Shown piece by piece: positions 1-8,244 of a stretch of DNA of 64,000 bases (positions within the stretch are counted from its first letter, which is position 1; each line of letters starts with the position of its first letter). The translations under genes and the position numbers were made by a program. Under the pieces are notes generated by a model that made no database searches, was not told where the DNA came from, and worked only from the letters and a program-made list of their open reading frames with translations. The stretch comes from Streptomyces mayonensis (GTDB lineage: Bacteria > Actinomycetota > Actinomycetes > Streptomycetales > Streptomycetaceae): contig NZ_JACBYP010000032.1 of assembly GCF_018982965.1 (NCBI RefSeq), forward strand, positions 1 through 64,000. The letters are read 5' to 3'.

Positions 1-60
1 ACCACGGCCGCACACCCCGCCCCGCCCCCACCGGGTTAACCCCAAAATACGCGGCAAGCC

Positions 61-245
<185 letters not shown>

Positions 246-281
246 AGTCGTCCGAGAGGTGGTCCAGGGGGCGTGCTCGTC

Positions 282-680
282 CTACTGGCCGTCCTGCCCG
301 GTCTGCTGCCCGGCCTGTGCCTGCTGCTCGGCGACGGCCTTGCGGACCTCGTCCATGTCCAGCTTCCGGGCCTGCCCGATCACGTCCGTCAGCGCCTCCT
401 CGGGCAGCGCGCCGGGCTGCGCGAACACGGCCACCTGGTCCCGCACGATCATCAGCGTCGGAATCGACTTGATGTCGAAGGCGGCGGCAAGCTCCGGCTG
501 CGCCTCGGTGTCCACCTTGCCGAAGACCAGGTCGGGGTTGGCCTCGGCGGCCTTCTCGTAGACCGGGGCGAACTGACGGCACGGACCGCACCAGGACGCC
601 CAGAAGTCGATCAGCACGAACCCGTTGTCCGTGACCGTCTGGTCGAAGTTCTCCTTGGTGAGTTCCACAGTGCTGGTCAT
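282..680 (-). CDS. thioredoxin
   Basis: A cytoplasmic thiol-disulfide reductant of 132 residues. The classic active site WASWCGPC sits about 45-52 residues from the start, and the fold continues with the cis-proline segment IKSIPTLMI. The C-terminus has an extra Gln-rich tail of about 15 residues beyond a normal 105-110 residue thioredoxin. I chose the ATG at 680 because the protein then starts directly with the TVELTKENF strand; a longer frame to 728 would add an Arg-rich stretch with no homology. It is divergent from the flavoprotein at 800, with 119 bp between them, which suggests a shared redox-responsive control region. It is a paralogue-type thioredoxin without a dedicated reductase beside it. 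Confidence 0.93.
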   Translation of the reverse strand: MTSTVELTKENFDQTVTDNGFVLIDFWASWCGPCRQFAPVYEKAAEANPDLVFGKVDTEAQPELAAAFDIKSIPTLMIVRDQVAVFAQPGALPEEALTDVIGQARKLDMDEVRKAVAEQQAQAGQQTGQDGQ

Positions 681-799
681 GAGGTGATCCCTCTTCCTGG
701 TTCGGGGGAGAAGCCGTCGGCACAACACTGCCGACCTGGTGGGTATTCCGCGCGCGTACCCATGTGGCCACGTCGCACACCACCCACCAGACTGGCCCC

Positions 800-2236
800 A
801 TGACGCAATCGGAATCCATCGCGTACGACGTCGTCGTGATCGGCGCGGGCCCCGTCGGGGAGAACGTCGCCGACCGCACCCGCGCGGCCGGGCTGTCCAC
901 CGCCGTCGTGGAGAGCGAACTGGTCGGCGGCGAGTGCTCCTACTGGGCGTGCATGCCCAGCAAGGCCCTGCTGCGCCCGGTCATCGCCCGGGCCGACGCC
1001 CGCCGCCTGCCCGGACTCGCCGAGGCGGTGAGCGGCCCCCTCGACGCCGCGGGCGTCCTGGCCCGCCGCGACGAGTACACCTCGCACTGGAAGGACGACG
1101 GCCAGGTCCAGTGGGTCGAGGGCATCGGGGCCGACCTGTACCGCGGCCAGGGGCGTCTCGCCGGGCCCCGCACCGTGGAGGTGGCCGCGCCCGACGGCAC
1201 CCGCCGGGTGCTGACCGCCCGGCACGCGGTCGCCGTCTGCACCGGCACCGGCGCCGCCCTGCCCCCGCTCGACGGGCTCGCCGACGTCCGCCCCTGGACC
1301 AGCCGCGAGGCCACCAGCGCGGAACGCGCACCCGGCCGGCTGCTCGTGGTCGGCGGCGGGGTCGTCGCCGTGGAGATGGCCACCGCCTGGCAGGCCCTCG
1401 GCTCCCGGGTGACGCTCCTGGTGCGCGGCAACGCCGGCCTGCTCGCCCGGATGGAGCCCTTCGCCGGGGAACTGGTCGCCGAGGCGCTCACCGACGCCGG
1501 AGTGGACCTGCGGACCAACACCTCCGTCGAGTCCGTCACCCGCGAGAACGGCACCGTCGTCGCCGTCACGGACGGCGGTGACCGCTTCGAGGCCGACGAG
1601 ATCCTCTTCGCCACCGGCCGTACGCCCCGCACCGGCGACATCGGTCTGGAGACCGTCGGCCTGGAACCGGGCTCCTGGCTCACGGTCGACGACAGCCTCC
1701 GCGTCGACGGCCACGACTGGCTCTACGCCGTCGGCGACGTCAACCACCGTGCCCTCCTCACCCACCAGGGCAAGTACCAGGCACGCATCGCGGGCGCCGC
1801 CATCGCCGCCCGTGCCTCCGGGGTGCCGATCCTCGAGTCGGACCCGTGGGGCGCGCACGCCGCGACCGCCGACCACGACGCCGTCCCGCAGGTCGTGTTC
1901 ACCGACCCCGAGGCGGCGTCCGTCGGGCTCACCCTCGCCGAGGCCGAACAGGCCGGTCACCGGGTCCGTGCCGTCGACATCGACCTGGCCACGGTGGCCG
2001 GTGCGAGCCTGTACGGCGACGGCTACAAGGGCCGCGCCCGTATGGTCGTCGACCTGGAGGACGAGATCGTCCGCGGCGTCACCTTCGTCGGCCCGGGCGT
2101 CGGCGAGCTGATCCACTCCGCGACCGTGGCCGTCGCCGGCCAGGTGCCCGTCAGCCGCCTGTGGCACGCGGTCCCGTCCTACCCGACGATCAGCGAGGTG
2201 TGGCTGCGGCTGCTGGAGGCGTACCGGGACAACTGA
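800..2236 (+). CDS. NAD(P)/FAD-dependent disulfide oxidoreductase, lipoamide dehydrogenase-like
   Basis: A flavoprotein of 478 residues in the dihydrolipoamide dehydrogenase / mercuric reductase family. The FAD-binding GAGPVG is at residues 15-20, the redox pair is C46 and C51 in CSYWACMPSK (the family usually has CxxxxC), the NAD-binding VVGGGVVAVE is near 190, and the second FAD segment YAVGDVN is near 310. The C-terminal HAVPSYPTISE matches the catalytic His region of the partner subunit. The active site is variant (SYWA between the cysteines instead of LNVG), so the substrate is not certain. Start: the ATG at 800 puts the FAD strand at the usual distance; an in-frame GTG at 764 is possible. 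The divergent spacer holds an inverted repeat, TGGGTA (740-745) and TACCCA (757-762). Confidence 0.9.
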   Translation: MTQSESIAYDVVVIGAGPVGENVADRTRAAGLSTAVVESELVGGECSYWACMPSKALLRPVIARADARRLPGLAEAVSGPLDAAGVLARRDEYTSHWKDDGQVQWVEGIGADLYRGQGRLAGPRTVEVAAPDGTRRVLTARHAVAVCTGTGAALPPLDGLADVRPWTSREATSAERAPGRLLVVGGGVVAVEMATAWQALGSRVTLLVRGNAGLLARMEPFAGELVAEALTDAGVDLRTNTSVESVTRENGTVVAVTDGGDRFEADEILFATGRTPRTGDIGLETVGLEPGSWLTVDDSLRVDGHDWLYAVGDVNHRALLTHQGKYQARIAGAAIAARASGVPILESDPWGAHAATADHDAVPQVVFTDPEAASVGLTLAEAEQAGHRVRAVDIDLATVAGASLYGDGYKGRARMVVDLEDEIVRGVTFVGPGVGELIHSATVAVAGQVPVSRLWHAVPSYPTISEVWLRLLEAYRDN

Positions 2237-2544
2237 CCGACACCGCCGGTGCCCTCCGAGCCCCTCCGGGGCCCGCCCCGGCCCGCCTGGCCGCCCGCCT
2301 CAGCCGGCGGCCCTCACCCGGCCCCGAGGGCGGCCCGGCCTCCACGGCGCCCCGAGCCGCCCGGCCGCAACGGCTCATCCGGCCCAACGGCCCGCCGCGG
2401 CCCGGACGGCGGTCCTGACCCGCCCCGCCCGGCGTGGCGGGATCCTGCGGGGCCGGGCGGACCTGCCGGGGCCGAGCGGGGACTGGGCGGGGACTGGGCG
2501 GAGACCGATCGGGACCGGTGGGGTCGTGCCGCCGCGCGAAGCGG
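2237..2544. other. gene-free convergent spacer
   Basis: About 308 bases between two convergent genes. It is extremely GC-rich and carries a two-copy tandem of the 11-mer GGGGACTGGGC near 2477-2500 plus several short GC inverted repeats that could act as terminators for either side. I see no credible gene or promoter in it. Confidence 0.5.
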
Positions 2545-3201
2545 TCAGGCCGTAGGGCCGGGCAGGTCGAAGCCGAGGGCCGAGGCCGCCCGGTCCGGCG
2601 TCGGCTGCGACCACAGGCCGGCCATCGCGGTGTTCGACGCCAGTGAGCGCAGTTCGGCCCGGTCCAGGTAGAGCGTGCCGTCCAGGTGGTCCGTCTCGTG
2701 CTGCACGATCCGGGCGGGCCACCCCGCGAACACCTCGTCCACCTCACGCCCGTGCTCGTCCAGGGCCCGCAGCCGCACCTCGGCGTGGCGCGCCACCACC
2801 GCCTGCCAGCCCGGCACGCTCAGACAGCCCTCGAAGAACGCGGCCCGCGCACCGCCCACCGCCTCGTACGACGGATTGACCAGCACCCGGAACGGCTGCG
2901 GCACCCGCCCGCGCGCCACCCGCACCTCCTCGGGCACCGGCGCCGGGTCCTCGATCACCGCGATCCTCAGCTCCACCCCGACCTGGGGAGCGGCCAGACC
3001 CACGCCGGGCGCCGCGTGCATGGTCAGCCGCAGCGCCTCCACGAACCGCGCGAGGAGCGCGGGCGCCAGCTGCCCGTCGAACGGCTCGGCCGCGCGCCGC
3101 AGTACCGGTTCGCCGGCCGCGACGATCGGCAACGGCCCGCCGACGGCCAGCAGTTCCTCGATCCGCTCGGCAAGCGGGGCGCGACCACTCGGAGTTCCCA
3201 T
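2545..3201 (-). CDS. def: peptide deformylase
   Basis: Removes the formyl group from the N-terminal methionine of new proteins; a cytoplasmic metalloenzyme. All three family motifs are present: GVGLAAPQ (residues 66-73), EGCLSVP (124-130) with the metal-ligand cysteine 126, and QHETDH (167-172) with metal ligands H168 and H172 and catalytic E169. At 218 residues it is slightly longer than typical deformylases, the excess being an N-terminal extension of about 30 residues. It is transcribed convergently to the flavoprotein gene and divergently from the PepSY gene. Streptomycetes usually carry several deformylases, so this may not be the essential copy. Confidence 0.96.
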   Translation of the reverse strand: MGTPSGRAPLAERIEELLAVGGPLPIVAAGEPVLRRAAEPFDGQLAPALLARFVEALRLTMHAAPGVGLAAPQVGVELRIAVIEDPAPVPEEVRVARGRVPQPFRVLVNPSYEAVGGARAAFFEGCLSVPGWQAVVARHAEVRLRALDEHGREVDEVFAGWPARIVQHETDHLDGTLYLDRAELRSLASNTAMAGLWSQPTPDRAASALGFDLPGPTA

Positions 3202-3341
3202 GACGTCAGGATGCCACGGCGTACCGCACCCGCCCGACCGGCACTGTGACGTACGCCACTTGGAAATCCGGGAACTCGGGCCCCTCCCGCTCCGACCACT
3301 GGGGACCGTCCCCTCCCGTCACGTCCCCGGAGCGCCCACCG

Positions 3342-4781
3342 ATGACCACCACATCCCCGACCACCACGGACGAGGCTCCAGGCCGGGCCGCCTCGCCACG
3401 CCCGCCCGGCAGATGGTCCACCCTGCGCCCCCTGATCCTGCGCCTGCACTTCTACGCGGGCCTCTTCGTGGCCCCCTTCCTCCTGGTCGCGGCGACCACC
3501 GGTCTCCTGTACGCCGCCTCGTTCCAGGCCGAGAAGATGGTCTACGCCCACGAACTGACCGTCCCCGACGTCGGCGAGCGCAAGCTGCCGGTCTCCGAGC
3601 AGGTCGCCGCCGCCCGGCAGACGCACCCCGAGGGCAGCATCGCCGCCGTACGGCCCTCGCCCGCGGACGACGCCACGACCAGGGTGATGCTGTCCGGCGT
3701 CGAGGGCATCGACCCGGGCCACACGCTCGCGGTCTTCGTCGACCCGTACACGGCCGAGGTGCGCGGCGCCCTCGAACAGTACGGTTCGAGCGGTGCGTTG
3801 CCGCTGCGCACCTGGATCGACGAGTTCCACCGCGACCTGCATCTGGGCGAAACGGGGCGGCTGTACAGCGAGTTCGCCGCCAGCTGGCTGTGGGTGATCG
3901 CCGGCGGCGGACTCGTGCTGTGGTTCTCCCGCCGCCGTGCCCGCCGCAGGCTGCGCGGCACGTCGGGCCGCCGACGCACCCTGGGTCTGCACGGCTCGGT
4001 CGGCGTCTGGGCCGCGGTCTTCTTCATGTTCCTCTCCGTGACCGGTCTCACCTGGTCGACGTACGCCGGAGCCAACATCGCGGACCTGCGCGTCTCGATC
4101 GGGCAGACCACCCCGTCCGTGTCGGCGTCGGTGAGCGGGGGAAGCGGAGGAAGCGGGGGAGGGGAGCACGCCGGACACGGCGCCGCGGCGGGCGCCGACG
4201 GGGACGCCGCGCACGGCGTCGGTCTGGACAAGGTCCTGGCCGCCGCCCGCGCCGAGGGCCTCGGCGACCCGGTGGAGATCACCCCGCCCGCCGACGCCTC
4301 CTCCGCCTACGTCGTCGCACAGGTGCAGCGCAGCTGGCCCGAGAAGCAGGACTCCGTCGCCGTGGATCCGTCGAACGGAGAGGTGGTGGACGTCCTGCGG
4401 TTCGCGGACTACCCGGTGCTCGCCAAGCTCAGCCGCTGGGGCATCGACCTGCACACCGGCAGCCTGTTCGGCCTGCCCAACCAGATAGCCCTGATGCTCC
4501 TGGCTGCCTCCCTGATCGCGCTCATCCTCTGGGGCTACCGCATGTGGTGGCAGCGCGGCAGGGGCTCCGCCTTCGGCCGCCCGATCCCGCGCGGCGCCTG
4601 GCAGCAGGTGCCGCCGCTGCTCCTGGTCCCGCTGCTCGCGGCGGTCGCCGTCCTCGGCTACTTCCTGCCGCTGCTGGGCATCCCGCTGGCCGCGTTCGTC
4701 GCGCTCGACGTCGTGCTCGGAGAGATCGCCCACCGGCGGGGCCGCCGCACCTACGCGGGCGGCGCGACGGGCAGACGCTGA
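3342..4781 (+). CDS. PepSY-associated transmembrane protein
   Basis: An integral membrane protein of 479 residues in the PepSY/TM family. Helix 1 (LHFYAGLFVAPFLLVAATTG) follows an Arg/Pro-rich N-terminus, then a first extracytoplasmic PepSY-like domain, a helix near FAASWLWVIAGGGLVLWF, a helix near SVGVWAAVFFMFLSVTGLTW, a second extracytoplasmic domain with a Gly/Ser and His-containing linker, and two or three C-terminal helices. Related proteins act in periplasmic reduction of iron or siderophores, or in inhibiting exported proteases; which applies here cannot be told from sequence. I chose the ATG at 3342, with GGAG 9 bases upstream, over an in-frame start at 3246 that lies inside the promoter region shared with def. 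Confidence 0.85.
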   Translation: MTTTSPTTTDEAPGRAASPRPPGRWSTLRPLILRLHFYAGLFVAPFLLVAATTGLLYAASFQAEKMVYAHELTVPDVGERKLPVSEQVAAARQTHPEGSIAAVRPSPADDATTRVMLSGVEGIDPGHTLAVFVDPYTAEVRGALEQYGSSGALPLRTWIDEFHRDLHLGETGRLYSEFAASWLWVIAGGGLVLWFSRRRARRRLRGTSGRRRTLGLHGSVGVWAAVFFMFLSVTGLTWSTYAGANIADLRVSIGQTTPSVSASVSGGSGGSGGGEHAGHGAAAGADGDAAHGVGLDKVLAAARAEGLGDPVEITPPADASSAYVVAQVQRSWPEKQDSVAVDPSNGEVVDVLRFADYPVLAKLSRWGIDLHTGSLFGLPNQIALMLLAASLIALILWGYRMWWQRGRGSAFGRPIPRGAWQQVPPLLLVPLLAAVAVLGYFLPLLGIPLAAFVALDVVLGEIAHRRGRRTYAGGATGRR

Positions 4782-4854
4782 CGGCCGCGCCGGGGGCGCG
4801 GCGGTGCGCACCGCCGCGCCCCCGGCGGCACGCCGCCACGCGGGAACCGCGCCC

Positions 4855-5202
4855 TCAGAGACCGGCGAAGTCGCCCGCCAGCGCGGAGGCGATCCGCAAC
4901 TGGGCGTCCGCCTCCTCCTGGCGGCCCTGCCGTTCGAGGGTGCGGCCCAGCATCAGCCGGGCGTACTGCTCGACGGGGTCGCGTTCGACGAGGATCCGCA
5001 GTTCGGTCTCCGCCCGCCGCAGCTGGGCCGAGTGGTAGTAGGCGCGGGCCAGCAGCAGGCGCGGTCCGGTCTGCTCGGGCACCTCCCCGACCAGCCCGGC
5101 CAGGACGCGCGCCGCGGCGGCGTAGTCCTTGGCGTCGAAGAACATCCGCGCGCGCTCCCAGCGCTCCGCCGGCGTTCCGTGGCTGTAGTACGTCGTGTCC
5201 AC
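4855..5202 (-). CDS. small tetratricopeptide-repeat protein
   Basis: A 115-residue protein made almost entirely of TPR-like helix pairs: the ERWERARMFFDAKDYAAAAR segment, RLLLARAYYHSAQLRRAETEL, and ARLMLGRTLERQGRQEEADA. No catalytic domain or signal peptide is present, so it is most likely a protein-interaction scaffold in the cytoplasm. The GTG at 5202 has a perfect AAGGAGG 6-7 bases upstream, which decides the start over much longer in-frame alternatives. It is divergent from the pirin gene. The family is common in streptomycetes but has no assigned role that I know of. Confidence 0.85.
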   Translation of the reverse strand: MDTTYYSHGTPAERWERARMFFDAKDYAAAARVLAGLVGEVPEQTGPRLLLARAYYHSAQLRRAETELRILVERDPVEQYARLMLGRTLERQGRQEEADAQLRIASALAGDFAGL

Positions 5203-5355
5203 TCCGACCTCCTTCGGCGTCTGCAACCACGACCGAAGGTTGAACATTCCACCACTGCTGGTGCGGGGCGGCGCCCGGTGGCCGTGTCCGCCCCACGGGG
5301 TGACACCGGGGGGACCGTCTGACGCGGGCGGCCGGGCAGGGTTAGGTTGTGCGCC

Positions 5356-6321
5356 ATGAGCAACCTCGACCGCGAGGCGGTCCCCAGCCTGTGCGGCGGC
5401 CGCGGCTTCGTCGTGGCAGAGCCCGTGCGCGAACTCCTCAGCCCCCGCAGCGTCAAGCTCGGCGAGTCCACCGGGGTCCGCCGGCTGCTGCCCAACCTGG
5501 GCCGCAGGATGGTGGGCGCCTGGTGCTTCGTCGACCACTACGGTCCCGACGACATCGCCGACGAGCCCGGCATGCAGGTGCCACCGCACCCGCACATGGG
5601 CCTGCAGACCGTGAGCTGGCTGCACGAGGGCGAGGTACTGCACCGCGACTCCACCGGCAGCCTCCAGACCATCCGCCCGCGCCAGCTGGGCCTGATGACC
5701 TCCGGCCGCGCGATCAGCCACTCCGAGGAGAGCCCGCGCTCCCACGCCCGGTACCTGCACGGGGCGCAGCTCTGGGTGGCCCTCCCCGACGCCCACCGGC
5801 ACACCGACCCGCACTTCGAGCACCACGCCGAACTGCCCCTGGTCACGGCCCCCGGCCTGACGGCCACCCTGCTCCTCGGCACCCTCGACGGCACCACGTC
5901 GCCGGGCACGACGTACACCCCCGTCGTCGGCGCCGACCTGGCCCTGGCCGCCGGCACGGACGTACGCCTGCCGCTGGAACGGGACTTCGAGTACGCCGTC
6001 CTGTCCATGTCCGGCGAGGCCCACGTCGACGGCGTGCCCCTGGTGCCGGGCTCGATGCTCTACCTGGGCTGCGGCCGGGACGAACTGCCCCTGCGGGCCG
6101 ACTCGGACGCGGGCCTGATGCTCCTGGGCGGCGAACCGTTCGAGGAGGAGCTCATCATGTTCTGGAACTGGATCGGACGGTCGCAGGAGGAGATCGTACA
6201 GGCCCGCCGGGACTGGATGGAAGGGACACGGTTCGGCGAAGTGAAGGGCTACGACGGCGCCCCGCTGCCTGCCCCCGAGCTGCCTGCGGTGCCGCTGAAG
6301 CCGCGCGGGAGGCTTCGCTGA
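5356..6321 (+). CDS. pirin family protein
   Basis: A double beta-barrel cupin of 321 residues. The N-terminal metal site includes HPHMGLQTVSW and HRDSTGS with the glutamate in SHSEES, the arrangement of iron-binding pirins, some of which have quercetinase activity. The second barrel carries the GGEPFEEELIMFWNWIG segment typical of the bacterial family. The start at the ATG 5356 follows GCGCC with no strong ribosome site, so leaderless or weakly initiated translation is possible. It is the last gene before the accessory stretch to the right, and its composition and family are those of ordinary chromosome. Confidence 0.92.
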   Translation: MSNLDREAVPSLCGGRGFVVAEPVRELLSPRSVKLGESTGVRRLLPNLGRRMVGAWCFVDHYGPDDIADEPGMQVPPHPHMGLQTVSWLHEGEVLHRDSTGSLQTIRPRQLGLMTSGRAISHSEESPRSHARYLHGAQLWVALPDAHRHTDPHFEHHAELPLVTAPGLTATLLLGTLDGTTSPGTTYTPVVGADLALAAGTDVRLPLERDFEYAVLSMSGEAHVDGVPLVPGSMLYLGCGRDELPLRADSDAGLMLLGGEPFEEELIMFWNWIGRSQEEIVQARRDWMEGTRFGEVKGYDGAPLPAPELPAVPLKPRGRLR

Positions 6322-6793
6322 CCTGCGGGAATGGGTGCCGGGCCGGTTGTGCTCGATCGGCCGGCCGTCCTGCGTCGTCCTTCCCGGGCTCCTCGCGGGC
6401 GCTGTGCTGTTGGGTTTGCTGCTAGCCCGATGCGCTGTGCTGTACCCGTCGAGGGTGTGTCCGTCTGTGGTTGGCTGGGGCAGGACACTTGCTAACCCTT
6501 TGCTAACTCTACTGACGCGTCATCAGGTGTCGACGGAGTTCGTGGCGCACCTCTGCCGTGGTGGCGTTGTCATTGCAGGCTGGGTCACCACCGGATGGAT
6601 TCCGGGCCGACGGGCGGCCGTGGCACGCTCTGGCGCACGGACTCGCTACTCAGCCTGTCCCCTTGTCGAGGTTCTACAAGAGGTGTGTCTGCCGTAGCGG
6701 TGAGGTTGGTGGACTGACCGTGATGCGGGCGTTGGATCTGGCCGTGGCACCCGATCGGCCGTGACCGGGGACGTGGGGCGGTCGTGTGGGTGC
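6322..6793. other. gene-free junction between chromosome and accessory region
   Basis: About 470 bases without a supportable gene. Base composition is visibly lower in GC than the flanks, with TTG/TAA-rich words around 6480-6520. Open frames here have no recognisable family. It separates ordinary chromosomal genes on the left from the redox/copper genes on the right and holds the tandem repeat listed next, so it is a candidate island boundary. No tRNA, integrase or clear attachment repeat was found. Confidence 0.45.
6489..6507. repeat. tandem TTGCTAAC pair, 11-bp period
   Basis: Two exact copies of TTGCTAAC (6489-6496 and 6500-6507) lie on the same face of the helix, 11 bp apart, in the junction spacer. 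Such helically phased direct repeats are typical of arm-type binding sites for tyrosine recombinases or of activator sites, but no recombinase gene is next to them. Confidence 0.35.
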
Positions 6794-7426
6794 TCACGCC
6801 TGCTCCGCGGCGACGTCCTTGATGATGGGGTAGAAGCCCCGAGCGGTGAGCGGGCCGATGGACACGGCGGCCACGCGGCCCTTCTTGTCCAGCACATAGG
6901 TGGTGGGTACGGCACGCGCGGCCAGGCTCTTGAAGCCGATCAGAGTGCGGCTGTCGGGGTCGTAGAGACTGGGGTAGGTGATACCGAAGTTGCGCTCGAA
7001 CGACTTCGCCGCGGTCTTGGTGTCCCGGATGTCGATCCCGAGGAACTGCACCCCCAACGGCACGGTCTGCTCGGACAGCCTCTTCAGCTCGGGTGCTTCC
7101 TTCCGGCACGGTCCGCACCAGGAACCCCAGATGTTGATCACTACGACGTGGCCGCGCATGTCGGCGATGTCGGCGGGCTTGCCATCCAGGGTGGTGCCCG
7201 CCACGGGCGGGGTTACGGACCGTTCGGACGGCTTGAGGTACCGCGAGGAGCTCCCCTTCGCAGCGCCCGGCGTCCTCGTACCGCTGCCGCCAGTGTCCTG
7301 CGCGCTGCCGCAGGCGGTGAGAGCGGCGGCCCCGGCGAGCGCGCCGGACAGGACCCGGCGGCGCGACGGTCCGGCCGGGCGGACATCTGCGGGAGGCCGT
7401 CGTGGGAATATGCCAGTGATTCTCAG
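6794..7426 (-). CDS. TlpA/ResA-type thioredoxin-like lipoprotein, apparent CTG start
   Basis: An exported thiol-disulfide protein for the outer face of the membrane. With the proposed start it has 210 residues: an Arg-rich N-region, a hydrophobic stretch ending in a lipobox (ALTAC, Cys 39), a Gly/Ser linker, then a thioredoxin-like fold with the active site WGSWCGPC (Cys 104 and 107) and the cis-Pro segment VPTTYV. The in-frame ATG/GTG start nearest the fold (7204) would remove the signal peptide. The signal peptide is only in frame from a CTG at 7424-7426, which sits 7 bases after a strong AAGGAGG and overlaps the stop of the upstream gene as CTGA. Last gene of the operon that runs down from 9990. 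Likely partner of the CcdA-type transporter. Confidence 0.8.
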   Translation of the reverse strand: MRITGIFPRRPPADVRPAGPSRRRVLSGALAGAAALTACGSAQDTGGSGTRTPGAAKGSSSRYLKPSERSVTPPVAGTTLDGKPADIADMRGHVVVINIWGSWCGPCRKEAPELKRLSEQTVPLGVQFLGIDIRDTKTAAKSFERNFGITYPSLYDPDSRTLIGFKSLAARAVPTTYVLDKKGRVAAVSIGPLTARGFYPIIKDVAAEQA

Positions 7427-7725
7427 CGCGGTTCCTCCTTGGTGAGCTGCACCGCGTCGTCCCCCGAGCGCAGGTCGAGTTCGTGGTGGAGCAGCTGGAT
7501 CTCTTCGCGCAGCCCCGCGATCTTCGCGTCCGTGCTGTCATCGTCGGTGGAGGCATGCGCGGCCTGCCGGGCATCCGCAACGTTGCGACAGGATGCCTGT
7601 TCCGTCCCGGACCGCTGGAACATCATGTGACAGCCGCGGCCCTTGAGCATGGGCCGGACACAGAGGGCGTACGTCAGTACACCGGCTGCGGCGGTGAACA
7701 GCAACGGCAGAACATAGCCGGTCAC
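7423..7725 (-). CDS. small membrane protein with C-terminal coiled coil
   Basis: A 100-residue protein I cannot assign to a named family. One N-terminal transmembrane helix (VLPLLFTAAAGVLTYALCV) is followed by Lys/Arg, two cysteines (GRGCHMM and ASCRNVAD), then a charged segment with heptad spacing (AKIAGLREEIQLLHHELDL) that should form a coiled coil. The GTG at 7725 overlaps the stop of the gene before it (GTGA), and its own stop overlaps the next start, so translation is coupled. It resembles its upstream neighbour in layout (helix then coiled coil), so the two may pair. The His, Met and Cys content would suit metal or thiol chemistry at the membrane, which is inference. Confidence 0.75.
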   Translation of the reverse strand: MTGYVLPLLFTAAAGVLTYALCVRPMLKGRGCHMMFQRSGTEQASCRNVADARQAAHASTDDDSTDAKIAGLREEIQLLHHELDLRSGDDAVQLTKEEPR

Positions 7726-7943
7726 CGGGCTTGCTCCCGGTCCTTCGGGCTGGGTTCCGGCGTGAGCCGCTTGCGCAGACCGTCGACCTCCGCACGGAGG
7801 ACGGCCAGTTCCTGCTCGCGCGGGTCGGCCTTGGTGGCCGGGGCGGTGGCCTTCTTGTTGCCGGACCGCATCATGAACCACATCATCAGACCCATGCCGA
7901 CCGGGCAGGCCAGCGCGGGCAGAACGTAGAGGATCTCACTCAT
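7722..7943 (-). CDS. small membrane protein (73 aa), Met-rich helix
   Basis: A single N-terminal transmembrane helix rich in methionine (ACPVGMGLMMWFMMRSG) is followed by a Lys/Ala linker and a short coiled-coil segment (EQELAVLRAEVDGLRKRL). Similar short proteins with a Cys-Pro and Met-rich helix occur beside copper and mercury genes in actinobacteria, annotated as hypothetical or DUF2933-like; I am not sure of the family. The ATG at 7943 lies inside the last codons of the glutaredoxin-like gene (8-bp overlap), so it is translated from the same message. Function unknown. Confidence 0.7.
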   Translation of the reverse strand: MSEILYVLPALACPVGMGLMMWFMMRSGNKKATAPATKADPREQELAVLRAEVDGLRKRLTPEPSPKDREQAR

Positions 7944-8244
7944 GGAGAACTCCTGTCGGGGTCGGTACTGCGGTGGTCTCCGCGCGCGTGAGGGTGCGGC
8001 GGAGCTTGCGTTCGGACAGCCGCCCGTAGGAGAAGGGCTGGTCGTTCAGGAGGATGCCGGGGGCGAAGAGCACGCCGGCCTCAGTGCCGATGCGCATGCC
8101 CTCCTCGCTGCTCAGGTCGATCTCTGTGATGGCCAGGGGGTGGTCGGCGCCGACCTCGGTCAGGACCTGCTTGGCGTGCTCGCACAGCACGCAGTCGGCC
8201 TGAGTGAGTAGCGTGATCCGGTGCGGGGCGCTGGGGGGAGTCAT
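7936..8244 (-). CDS. glutaredoxin-like (thioredoxin-fold) protein
   Basis: A 102-residue thioredoxin-fold protein. The redox motif is CVLCEHAK, a CxxC close to the N-terminus after the LLTQAD strand, and the cis-Pro region is FAPGILLND. No signal peptide is present, so it should act in the cytoplasm, perhaps passing electrons to the membrane transporter encoded two genes upstream. The ATG at 8244 overlaps the redoxin stop by ATGA; a longer frame to 8334 would read out of the redoxin gene. Alternatively it could sense or carry a metal through the same CxxC. Confidence 0.82.
   Translation of the reverse strand: MTPPSAPHRITLLTQADCVLCEHAKQVLTEVGADHPLAITEIDLSSEEGMRIGTEAGVLFAPGILLNDQPFSYGRLSERKLRRTLTRAETTAVPTPTGVLHE

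Noticed and set aside
677-2167. 496-codon open frame on the minus strand opposite the flavoprotein gene
   Set aside because: It is the complement of a GC-rich gene; the product is Gly/Asp/Arg low complexity with no motif or ribosome site.
3024-4811. 595-codon minus-strand frame across the PepSY gene and part of def
   Set aside because: Antisense shadow: composition is GC-skewed, no family features, and it overlaps two well-supported genes.
6480-6660. Possible C-terminal fragment of an integrase on the minus strand, ending at a TAG near 6515
   Set aside because: Translation gives about 45 residues with no Arg-His-Tyr recombinase motif; the TTGCTAAC tandem alone is not enough.
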